Shown: piece after piece, positions 1 through 7,650 of the stretch
How positions within the stretch are numbered: the stretch's first letter is position 1
Layout of the letters: each line of letters starts with the position of its first letter
NCBI GenBank assembly: GCA_002336675.1
Contig: DDEI01000066.1
Coordinates: 1 to 56,426, forward strand
Length of the DNA stretch: 56,426 nucleotides
Direction of reading: 5' to 3'
DNA from: Flavobacteriales bacterium UBA1958
GTDB taxonomy: Bacteria; Bacteroidota; Bacteroidia; Flavobacteriales_D; Sanyastnellaceae
The notes under the pieces: generated by a model
The model's input: the letters and a program-made list of their open reading frames with translations, nothing else
What the model was told of the DNA's origin: nothing
Database searches by the model: none
Program-made: the position numbers and the translations under genes

Positions 1-1967
1 CCATTTACGTCTCCAGAGGCCATCTTAGGACCATTCCGAGACTCTCTGTGAGGAAGCAAAATTTCATTTTCCCAATCGTTGAAATCATTTTCTTTATGAG
101 TGATTTCTAATCCAATGGACTGGGCAACTCTTTTGAAAGAGGGCGCTTGGAAGTCATACACTTTAAGAGATTGTCTTTTGGATTCAGTTTCATTGATAAT
201 TAACTCCTGATTGGTTGAGATATCGAATTTCTTAACACTAGAACCGTCTTGAAAAATGATGAATAGGCTATCTATTTTTTTACATTTCCCTAATCCAAAA
301 TTGAATTTATCTTCTACGCTAGATTGATAGCCTCTTGTGGGAGAAAGCTCCTTGTAGTGCTTCTTTCCGTTTGAGAATACGATCGCTTTACTATTTAGTC
401 CCCTGGTGTTTTTCCCTTTTCCTTTTACTTTGATTGAGATCCAATTATTCCCAGTGGTGAGATTCTCATATAAAAAGGGTTCTTCTTCATTGTTATTTAC
501 GACTAAATCCAAATCACCATCATTATCTAAATCACCATACGCCGCTCCGTATGAAAATGAGGGATGGCTGGTGTTCCAATCTTCAGACTTGTTTGAAAAC
601 GTAAAGTCTCCGTTATTGGAGTACAGATAATTGGAAATCTTAGTACTAGGTGTTTTATTGGCTAGTTCGAACAGGTCAATTCGCTCATTATTTTTTAATA
701 ACTTATCGAATTCTTGACTAAAGTCATTATTCCTTATATCTCGGTTGATTCCATTGGTGATAAAAATATCATTCATGCCATCATGATTATAGTCTTCTAT
801 CAATACCGACCAGCTCCAGTCTGTACTGGATACTCCTGCCATTTGAGCAATATCTGAGAAGAATCCCGTACCATTATTCTTTTGAAGAACATTAGTCATG
901 TATTGATAGTTGTATCCTTTAGAAACATAATTGAAAAATGTTTCTGTGGACATGGAAGGCATATTGGTCTTAGATCTGTAATGACTTTCCGACTGCATGT
1001 CTAAAACACAAAGATCTGATAGTGCATCATTGTTTATGTCTCCAGCGTCAACTCCCATAGCAGTATTGGAAGTGTGCTTAAAGTTCTGGTCAAGCTTATT
1101 TGTGAATGTTCCATTCCCATTATTAATATAATAGTAATCGGGTTTTTCATAATCATTAGCGACATATATGTCTGTTAAGCCATCATGATTTAAGTCTTGG
1201 GTGATTACCCCTAATCCAAAAGAAAGAGCATAAACACCAGCTTCAGCTGTTATATCGGTAAACGATGACCCGTCATTTCTTAGTAACCTATCAGTGCAGA
1301 AATCCGGAAACGCTGAAGTTGAATATTTTACTTTTTGCTGAAGATTATTAGAGGGCGAGTTTAAAAGGAATACGTCCAAGTCTGAATCACCATCATAATC
1401 AAAGAAAGATGCTTGCGTGCTGTAGCTATCATTGTCCAGTCCAAAAGCGTGGGCTTCTTCACTAAAGGACATACCGCCTTTGTTAATGTATAATTTGTTT
1501 TTTCTAAGCTCTGCTTGTTCTTTGTCTTTACCCCAGTGAGTCTTACTTACATAGATATCTAACAAGCCGTCACCATTAACATCTGCCATGGTAACTCCGT
1601 TAGACCAGGAGACTTCTTCTTTGATTAATTGTGGAGTTACATCTTGGAACTTTAAGTTTCCGAGATTTTTATAAATAGCATCGCTTGTTTGATTGCCGGT
1701 AAAATAGATATCTGGAAGTCCATCATCATCTAAATCCCCAATGGAAACACCTCCACCGTAAAAAAAAGCGTCCCACGTTAAGTGATTTACTTCTTCTGAC
1801 TCAATTATGTTATTTTTAAATGTTATACCGCTTTTTGCTGAGGGGATTATAGAAAACCCCATTTCTTCTTCTGGTTTAATGGTGTTTTTTGAAGTGTTTT
1901 TTTTCTCTTCAGAGCATGCTGATAAGAGAGAAATCAGAAAAACTATCGAAACAAATGACTTAATCAT
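1..1967 (-). CDS. FG-GAP/VCBS repeat lipoprotein with ASPIC/UnbV domain (partial, runs off left edge)
   Basis: An open frame runs without a stop from an ATG at 1967 to the window edge, about 655 codons; the C-terminus lies outside. The N-terminus has a lipoprotein signal ending LLSAC (lipidated Cys18). Beyond it come many calcium-binding FG-GAP/VCBS blade motifs such as GDLDDDGLPDIYF, ADVNGDGLLDIYV and DLNHDGLTDIYV. After the repeats comes an ASPIC/UnbV-like segment (NNWISIKVKGKGKNTRGLNS) and a further repeat start. This order (lipoprotein, beta-propeller, ASPIC) is typical of large Bacteroidota CRTAC1-like surface proteins, often next to SusC/SusD genes. A propeller that displays ligand or carbohydrate contacts on the cell surface is inferred; no enzyme motif is seen. 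Family call is firm, substrate unknown. Confidence 0.88.
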   Translation of the reverse strand, partial: MIKSFVSIVFLISLLSACSEEKKNTSKNTIKPEEEMGFSIIPSAKSGITFKNNIIESEEVNHLTWDAFFYGGGVSIGDLDDDGLPDIYFTGNQTSDAIYKNLGNLKFQDVTPQLIKEEVSWSNGVTMADVNGDGLLDIYVSKTHWGKDKEQAELRKNKLYINKGGMSFSEEAHAFGLDNDSYSTQASFFDYDGDSDLDVFLLNSPSNNLQQKVKYSTSAFPDFCTDRLLRNDGSSFTDITAEAGVYALSFGLGVITQDLNHDGLTDIYVANDYEKPDYYYINNGNGTFTNKLDQNFKHTSNTAMGVDAGDINNDALSDLCVLDMQSESHYRSKTNMPSMSTETFFNYVSKGYNYQYMTNVLQKNNGTGFFSDIAQMAGVSSTDWSWSVLIEDYNHDGMNDIFITNGINRDIRNNDFSQEFDKLLKNNERIDLFELANKTPSTKISNYLYSNNGDFTFSNKSEDWNTSHPSFSYGAAYGDLDNDGDLDLVVNNNEEEPFLYENLTTGNNWISIKVKGKGKNTRGLNSKAIVFSNGKKHYKELSPTRGYQSSVEDKFNFGLGKCKKIDSLFIIFQDGSSVKKFDISTNQELIINETESKRQSLKVYDFQAPSFKRVAQSIGLEITHKENDFNDWENEILLPHRESRNGPKMASGDVN

Positions 1968-2343
1968 ACATCAAATTTAAAAACATTCGCTAAAGTGAAA
2001 GGTTAAATAAATCTTCTCCGCGTATGTTGTTGTGCCGTTTTAATTTTTTAGGTCTATTATTTAATTAATTTCACTTTGTTGTGCTTTTAATTAGATCCAA
2101 TAGGGGGAGCGTAGATTTTTCAGCGTGTAAAGGACTGATCTTTATTCACTTTTTGCTTTCGGTGAGATACTGCTTAAGTCGGTTCCGATGTTAAGCCGGC
2201 TTGAGAAACAGAATAAAATCGCATTAGGATTCATATCATGTATCACTTTAAGTTCTAATAAACTTTCCATTGTTATTTGATTAATGGCTTTTAGTAACCA
2301 TATTTGTGGTATAAATTTATTAGTGATACTTAAAAAAATTCAA
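1968..2343. other. Intergenic region between divergent genes
   Basis: About 375 bases separate the FG-GAP gene and the thioredoxin-fold gene. The right end holds the promoter described at 2276-2306. No RNA gene, repeat or convincing ORF was seen in the rest. No clear TAnnTTTG box was found for the leftward FG-GAP gene. Confidence 0.5.
2276..2306 (+). promoter_or_regulatory. Bacteroidota-type promoter (-33 TTTG, -7 CATATTTG)
   Basis: TTTG at 2276-2279 is followed after 19 bases by CATATTTG at 2299-2306, one mismatch from TAnnTTTG. Transcription would start near 2311. That places the in-frame ATG at 2284 upstream of the start site, so the ATG at 2344 must be used. Confidence 0.6.
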
Positions 2344-3843
2344 ATGAAAAAAATTCTACAATTTACTGTATTGGCTTTAGCACTTATGGTGTCTTCTTTA
2401 GTCTCTGCACAGCTTGCCTCAGGAACAATCGCTCCTGATTTCACAATTACTGACCTTGACGGGACAGAGCATAACCTTTACGATTATTTAGATGAAGGGA
2501 AAACAGTTATTCTTGATTTCTCTGCCACATGGTGTGGGCCTTGTTGGTCTTATCACACAAGTGGTGTGTTAGAAGAACTATATGTTGATTACGGCCCAGA
2601 TGGAACTGATGAATTAATGATTATTATGATTGAGGGAGATAGCGAAACTCCAGTTGCTGATTTATATGGTGGAGGCGGTTCAGTAGGTAATTGGGTTGAA
2701 GGAACTCCTTATCCTATCGCTGACGATGGAGATGAAAGTGTATCTTCTGCTTATGCAATTGGATACTTTCCTACAATGTATACTATTTGCCCAGATAGAG
2801 TTATTACTGAAACTGGTCAAATAACTGCTGAAGCGCATCACGCGTTTTTCGATTTAAATTGTGCGGTTGCAGTTGAAGGAGGAGATGTTGCTCTGTCTAA
2901 TGTAAATGGTTCTTCGGCTGTTTCATGTGGAGAGGTTGCATTAGGAACCACATTAAGAAATTTAGGAACTGACCCTATCACTGCAGCTACTGTTACAGCG
3001 ACTATCGATGGAAATGTTGTAGCTACGGAATATTGGAATGGTTCTCTAGCTACTTACGGGATGGAGTTTGTGGATATGGGAACATATCCTACTTTTGATG
3101 ATGTTGTGGTAACTTATGAAGTAACTACTTCTGGAGAAGATTTAGTAGCGGATAATAATATGGTAGAAGTAGAAGCTTTAGGCGCAGTGCTAGCTTCTAA
3201 TACCGTAAGAGTAGAGATTTATACAGATTTATATGCTGGAGAAACTTCTTGGGAACTTTTAGATGGAAATGGAGCTACTTTAGCTTCTGACTCATACGAG
3301 TTCGGGACAGATGACACATTCGGGGCTGGGGGTCCAGATGCAAATCAAACTTTCCTTTACGATGTAGATTTAGGTTCTGCTGCTGATTGTTTTACTTTCA
3401 ATATTTATGACTCATATGGAGACGGTATAGTTTTCCCTGGAGCAACAAGCCAAACTGTTTTCGGTTATTCTATTGAAAGACAAAATGAGCCTTTCGTGAT
3501 AGCTTCAAATGATGGACAGTTCGAAACTGAAGCAAACTCAGCTTTAAGAACAGATGTAACTTCTGGAGTTAATGATTTAGATGCCAAGTTTGGGTTTTCT
3601 GTATATCCTAACCCTTCTAATGGATTAGCTCAGATTAACTATTCTTTAGTTGAGGCTGGAAGAACTGTTTTAGAGGTGACTAACACGCTAGGTCAGAAAG
3701 TTATTTCTGAAGACTTCGGAGTTCAAACCTCAGGTTCTAATATCTTCAATTTAGATTTATCTTCTGAGAATGCAGGTGTTTACTTTGTAACACTTACGTC
3801 TAACAACAATGTGATTACTGAAAAAGTAACAATCACTAAGTAA
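2344..3843 (+). CDS. T9SS-exported thioredoxin-fold (TlpA-like) protein
   Basis: 499 residues from the ATG at 2344. An earlier in-frame ATG at 2284 would add 20 residues that bury the signal peptide and would lie upstream of the predicted transcript start. The signal peptide covers about residues 1-22 (ends VSAQ). A TlpA/AhpC-like thioredoxin domain follows, with active site WCGPC (Cys64, Cys67). A long beta-rich linker of about 270 residues comes next. The last ~80 residues (YPNPSNGLAQINY... EKVTITK) are a type A T9SS sorting domain, so the protein should cross the outer membrane and be anchored at the surface or released. A thiol redox role outside the cell is inferred from the CxxC. A strong terminator follows, so it is probably transcribed alone, though functionally grouped with the next four genes. 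Confidence 0.88.
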   Translation: MKKILQFTVLALALMVSSLVSAQLASGTIAPDFTITDLDGTEHNLYDYLDEGKTVILDFSATWCGPCWSYHTSGVLEELYVDYGPDGTDELMIIMIEGDSETPVADLYGGGGSVGNWVEGTPYPIADDGDESVSSAYAIGYFPTMYTICPDRVITETGQITAEAHHAFFDLNCAVAVEGGDVALSNVNGSSAVSCGEVALGTTLRNLGTDPITAATVTATIDGNVVATEYWNGSLATYGMEFVDMGTYPTFDDVVVTYEVTTSGEDLVADNNMVEVEALGAVLASNTVRVEIYTDLYAGETSWELLDGNGATLASDSYEFGTDDTFGAGGPDANQTFLYDVDLGSAADCFTFNIYDSYGDGIVFPGATSQTVFGYSIERQNEPFVIASNDGQFETEANSALRTDVTSGVNDLDAKFGFSVYPNPSNGLAQINYSLVEAGRTVLEVTNTLGQKVISEDFGVQTSGSNIFNLDLSSENAGVYFVTLTSNNNVITEKVTITK

Positions 3844-3859
3844 GATATAAAGAGTATTT

Positions 3860-3911
3860 AAGAATCAGCAGTTTGGTATGCATTTTGTCTATCATCTGCT
3901 GATTCTTTTTT
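3860..3911 (+). terminator. Rho-independent terminator
   Basis: A 12-bp perfect stem (AAGAATCAGCAG at 3860-3871 with CTGCTGATTCTT at 3896-3907) is followed by a run of T to 3911. It ends the thioredoxin-fold gene and insulates the next operon. Confidence 0.88.
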
Positions 3912-3929
3912 ATAAAAACATTAATTCAT

Positions 3930-4415
3930 ATGAAAAACCTTATTATTAGCCTTATGGCTTTGGTCTTAATGTCAGCTTCTATGGGAGGCGGAGCTAAAAT
4001 TCCTTCAGTTAAACTTAAAGATATCGATGGTAATTCTGTTAATACAGCAGAACTTAGTAACGATGGTAATCCAATGGTAATTAGTTTTTGGGCTACTTGG
4101 TGCGCGCCTTGCAAAAAGGAATTAAACGCTATCCATGAAGTGTATGAAGACTGGCAAAATGAAACGGGAGTGAAAGTGATAGCTGTATCTATAGATGATG
4201 CTAGAAGTGCTACCAGAGTGAAGCCTTATGTAGATGCTCAAGGTTGGGATTTTGAAGTCCTTATGGATACCAACGGAGACTTTAAAAGAAGTTTAAATGT
4301 AAATAATGTACCTCAGACATTTCTTATAGATGGAAATGGCGATATCGTTTGGACTCATAGTGGATACTCACCAGGTGATGAGTACGAACTTTTAGAAGAA
4401 ATAGAAAAACTTTAA
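3930..4415 (+). CDS. TlpA/ResA-family periplasmic thiol-disulfide protein
   Basis: 161 residues. A hydrophobic N-terminal signal (about 1-20, no lipobox Cys) is followed by one TlpA-like thioredoxin domain. The domain has active site WCAPC (Cys58, Cys61) in the context FWATWCAPCKKEL, and the cis-proline loop VNNVPQTFLI. Proteins of this type reduce or exchange disulfides in the periplasm, for example on apocytochromes or other CxxC partners. It is the first gene of a rightward set with DUF6029, Omp28 and porin genes (gaps 73 and 11 bases, then a 29-base overlap). That suggests these envelope proteins, several with Cys pairs, are its partners; this is inference. Confidence 0.88.
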   Translation: MKNLIISLMALVLMSASMGGGAKIPSVKLKDIDGNSVNTAELSNDGNPMVISFWATWCAPCKKELNAIHEVYEDWQNETGVKVIAVSIDDARSATRVKPYVDAQGWDFEVLMDTNGDFKRSLNVNNVPQTFLIDGNGDIVWTHSGYSPGDEYELLEEIEKL

Positions 4416-4488
4416 TACTCTCTAAAGGCAAAGAATGAAACCACTTTTGTCTTCTTACTCCAACCTTTAAAATCAAAAACCTTATAGG

Positions 4489-6162
4489 ATGAAGAAGTAT
4501 ATTCTTTCTCTAATTGCAGTTTTCAGCTGTCTCATATTTATCGCTCAAGAGCAGAATGATGAACTTCAAATTAGCGGAAATTTTCAAGTTTTGGCGCAAT
4601 CTTACAACGAGGACTCTTTAATTCGAGCTGATGTTCCAGATGAGTTAATGACCTTAAATTCTTTCGCGAATATTATAGCGAGAAAAGGAAATTTTCAGGC
4701 GGGCTTAAGGTATGAGAGTTACCTTCCTTCGCAGCTAGGTTATCCAACAAATTTTAAAGGATCTGGAATAGGGTATAGATTCGCTTCATACAAGGATGAT
4801 GGAATCGCTATCACTGTGGGAAATTTTTATGAGCAATTCGGAAACGGTTTAACCCTTCGAAGTTTCGAGGATAGAAACTTAGGATTAGAGAACGCTTTGG
4901 ATGGTGTTAGAGTGGCAATAGAACCGATAAAAGGGTTCACAGTAAAAGGAGTCTATGGAAAAATGAGATTAGACTTCGACGGAAGAATTATAAACTCAGA
5001 AGGATTTGTAAGAGGAGTAGACGGAGAACTTTCACTGAATGAAGCTATAAGTGGATGGGAGGATAAGAAGACAAAGATTACGCTAGGAGCGAGTTTTGTG
5101 AGTAAATTTCAGGCTGATGACAGACTGGATTTAAATCTTCCTGAGAACGTAGGGAACTATTCAGGAAGAATAAATGTAATACACGGAAACTGGCGAATGA
5201 TGGGAGAGGTCGCTGAGAAAATCAACGATCCTTCTGCTGACAATTCATTTATCTTTAATAAAGGAATAGCCATGTTAGGTAATCTTACCTACTCTCAAAA
5301 AGGATTTGCTATTAGTGGAGATTTAAAGTACATCGATAATTATAGCTACAGAGCAGACAGAGCTCTTCAAGGAATAGCGCCCTTCATTAACTTTCTACCA
5401 GCGCTAACTAAACAGCATAGTTATATGCTGGCTAGTCAATTTTATGCTTATGCTACACAGCCTACTGGGGAGTTTGCATACATGGGTGAGGTGAGTTATA
5501 AATTTAAAAAGGATACTCCATTAGGGGGTAAGTATGGGACTCAAATTAATTTGAATTATTCTAGAGCTACAGGTATAGAAAAGAATAGAGCATCAACTGA
5601 AGAGTTTTTAGAAACTGGGGTGACCTATGAGTCTCCACTTTTTAGCTCAAATGGAGAGGTTTATTTCAGTGATTTCAATGCTGAGGTTAAAAAGAAATTC
5701 AGTAAAAAAGTAAAGACTAAGTTCACATATTTCAATTTTATTTATAATAATACAATCAATCAAGGCGCTCCTTTGCTGACTGGAAAACAAGTGAAAGGAA
5801 ATGTATATGCCGATGTGTTCGTAGCAGAAGCAAATATTAAAACCAAATCTAAGCAGAATCTGAGAATAGTAGCTCAAGGGCTAAGAACAAACCAGCATCA
5901 AGGAGACTGGGTATCTTTGGTCATGGAGTACACTATATCTCCTCACTGGAATTTTGCGTTATTAGATAATTATAATTTCGGAAATAAAATTGATGAAAAT
6001 CAATTACACTATCCGTTAGGCTCATTAGCCTATTCTGAAGGCGCTCATAGACTTTCTTTCGAATATGGAAAAAGAAGAGCCGGTTTATTCTGCGTAGGAG
6101 GAGTGTGCAGAGTAGTTCCAGCATCTAACGGATTAACTTTAACCTTAACTAGTAGCTTTTAA
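4489..6162 (+). CDS. DUF6029-family outer-membrane beta-barrel protein
   Basis: 557 residues with a signal peptide (about 1-19, ending IAQEQ). The body is full of alternating, aromatic-rich amphipathic strands (for example GIGYRFASY, ITVGNFYEQFGNGLTLRSFEDRNLG), ending in a terminal-strand-like LTLTLTSSF. This fits the Bacteroidota DUF6029 family as I remember it. Near the C-terminus is a Cys pair, CVGGVC (Cys535, Cys540), followed by RVVPAS, which I recall as a hallmark of the family. Function is not established. The Cys pair in a barrel flanked by two thioredoxin-type genes and Omp28 suggests a redox-linked envelope role. Family name moderately sure, barrel topology quite sure. Confidence 0.75.
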   Translation: MKKYILSLIAVFSCLIFIAQEQNDELQISGNFQVLAQSYNEDSLIRADVPDELMTLNSFANIIARKGNFQAGLRYESYLPSQLGYPTNFKGSGIGYRFASYKDDGIAITVGNFYEQFGNGLTLRSFEDRNLGLENALDGVRVAIEPIKGFTVKGVYGKMRLDFDGRIINSEGFVRGVDGELSLNEAISGWEDKKTKITLGASFVSKFQADDRLDLNLPENVGNYSGRINVIHGNWRMMGEVAEKINDPSADNSFIFNKGIAMLGNLTYSQKGFAISGDLKYIDNYSYRADRALQGIAPFINFLPALTKQHSYMLASQFYAYATQPTGEFAYMGEVSYKFKKDTPLGGKYGTQINLNYSRATGIEKNRASTEEFLETGVTYESPLFSSNGEVYFSDFNAEVKKKFSKKVKTKFTYFNFIYNNTINQGAPLLTGKQVKGNVYADVFVAEANIKTKSKQNLRIVAQGLRTNQHQGDWVSLVMEYTISPHWNFALLDNYNFGNKIDENQLHYPLGSLAYSEGAHRLSFEYGKRRAGLFCVGGVCRVVPASNGLTLTLTSSF

Positions 6163-6173
6163 AATCAATCATT

Positions 6174-7040
6174 ATGAAAATTAAATTCATTCTATTTATT
6201 TCTATAGTTTCTTTTTTATGGTCATGTGACGAAGTAGAAAAACCTTTTTCGGATGGTATAGTTCAACCACCTGAAGGAAGTAGAAGAGTACTAATTATGG
6301 ATTTTACAGGGCATAATTGCGCAGGTTGTCCCGCAGCGGCCAGAAGCGCGAGCACAACAGCAGAGGATTATCCAAATAATGTTTTTGTACTTTCTGTTCA
6401 TCCAGATGTAGATGGACTAACGAATCCATTAACCGAAGTAGAAGGAGAGCCTTTCTCTACGGAATGGAGAACTCCAGAAGGTAACCTGATGCAAGGATGG
6501 TTTAATATTGAAGGTCTTCCATTTGGATCTGTAAGTGCTATTGAAGACAATGAAAACATATCATACGCTTTTGCTAACTGGAGGCCTGTGGCTGAGCAAA
6601 ATATTTTTGATGAGCGCATGGTAGAATTGGAAATAGAAATAGCTTATGATTCGCTTTCTAGAGAAATAGACATATCCACTGATATAAGTTACTTTCAAGA
6701 CATTGAAGGAAACCTAAACTTGATGTTGGCTGTAGTCGAGAATAATATAGAAGATTGGCAGAAAAACGGAAACGGAGTAGACCAACCCGCAGACCCTAAT
6801 TTTACAGGAGGAGATATTCCTGATTACATGCATAAGCATATTTTAAGAACACATTTAAATGGCCTAGAAGGTCAGCAAGTCTCTTCTGGAACATCTGCTT
6901 CTGGAAGTTCTTTTGAATACGACAATTCTAGTGTTATAAGCTTAGACTATGTAGCAGAAGAAGTTTCTATTTATGCATACATTTACAACACAGAAACTTT
7001 AGAAATTTTAGATGTTGTGGAGAAGCATATTATCGAGTAA
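6174..7040 (+). CDS. Omp28-family lipoprotein with thioredoxin-like CxxC
   Basis: 288 residues. The lipoprotein signal ends FLWSC (Cys18 lipidated). An Omp28-like domain follows: VLIMDFTGHNCAGCPAA, with CAGC at residues 49-52, placed where a thioredoxin active site would be. The later part is the beta-rich Omp28 C-terminal region. Omp28 proteins are outer-membrane lipoproteins of Bacteroidota (first known from Porphyromonas) with a thioredoxin-like fold and no settled function. The gene starts 11 bases after the DUF6029 stop and overlaps the next gene by 29 bases, so it is in the same transcript. Confidence 0.82.
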   Translation: MKIKFILFISIVSFLWSCDEVEKPFSDGIVQPPEGSRRVLIMDFTGHNCAGCPAAARSASTTAEDYPNNVFVLSVHPDVDGLTNPLTEVEGEPFSTEWRTPEGNLMQGWFNIEGLPFGSVSAIEDNENISYAFANWRPVAEQNIFDERMVELEIEIAYDSLSREIDISTDISYFQDIEGNLNLMLAVVENNIEDWQKNGNGVDQPADPNFTGGDIPDYMHKHILRTHLNGLEGQQVSSGTSASGSSFEYDNSSVISLDYVAEEVSIYAYIYNTETLEILDVVEKHIIE

Positions 7041-7650
7041 AGGGTATTTGGGCCTTTCATTCTTATTGACCTTAACTACTTTTTCCTTTTCAGGACTGAG
7101 TCAACTCGTTTTTTCTGGTGGAATAGAAGCAGGAGCTGCTACAAGTCAAGTTTCTGGAGACGCTCTGGCTGGTTACGATAAGTTTGGACTATCGGCAGGC
7201 CCTTATATTAGAGCAAATTTTAGTGATAAATCATCAGCTAAAATGAGCATCTTATATGTTAATAAGGGAAGTCGTAAAAACCCTGATACTGATAATGGAG
7301 ATTTCAGAACATATGTTTTAAGATTAAATTATCTGGAGGTTCCTCTTCTCTATAACTATACCTATGACAAGTTTAGGGTTGAGATAGGTCTTGGTGTGGG
7401 CACATTAATTGGAAGTTTAATTGAGGAAGATGGCATAGAAAGGAATATTTTAGACCCATTTGAAAGTATTGAGCTTTCTTTTCTAGGAGGGTTAAATTAT
7501 GTATTTACGGAAAACATATTTGTAAATGCCCGTTTTTCGCAAAGCATCATCCCAGTTAGAAAATCACCTAGTGTGGCTAATCCACTTTCTTTTTATGAGG
7601 CAGGTCAGTATAATTCAGTGATCCAACTGATGTTCGGATATGAGTTTTAA
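7012..7650 (+). CDS. Porin-family / PorT-like outer-membrane beta-barrel protein
   Basis: 212 residues. The ATG at 7012 lies inside the Omp28 gene (29-base overlap, different frame) and is the only ATG ahead of the signal-like stretch GYLGLSFLLTLTTFSFSGLSQ, so translational coupling is likely. The mature part has about eight amphipathic strands (GGIEAGAATSQVSG, FGLSAGPYIRANF, FRVEIGLGVGTLIG) and ends with MFGYEF, typical of the small outer-membrane beta-barrel (OMP_b-brl_2) family. Role unknown; it closes the envelope cluster. Its TAA shares bases with the stop codon of the convergent VPS10/BNR gene. Confidence 0.75.
   Translation: MLWRSILSSKGYLGLSFLLTLTTFSFSGLSQLVFSGGIEAGAATSQVSGDALAGYDKFGLSAGPYIRANFSDKSSAKMSILYVNKGSRKNPDTDNGDFRTYVLRLNYLEVPLLYNYTYDKFRVEIGLGVGTLIGSLIEEDGIERNILDPFESIELSFLGGLNYVFTENIFVNARFSQSIIPVRKSPSVANPLSFYEAGQYNSVIQLMFGYEF

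Noticed and set aside
406..630. 74-codon plus-strand ORF near the left edge
   Set aside because: It lies opposite the FG-GAP/ASPIC gene, whose long minus-strand frame (1-1967) is clearly coding; the short ORF has no recognisable features.
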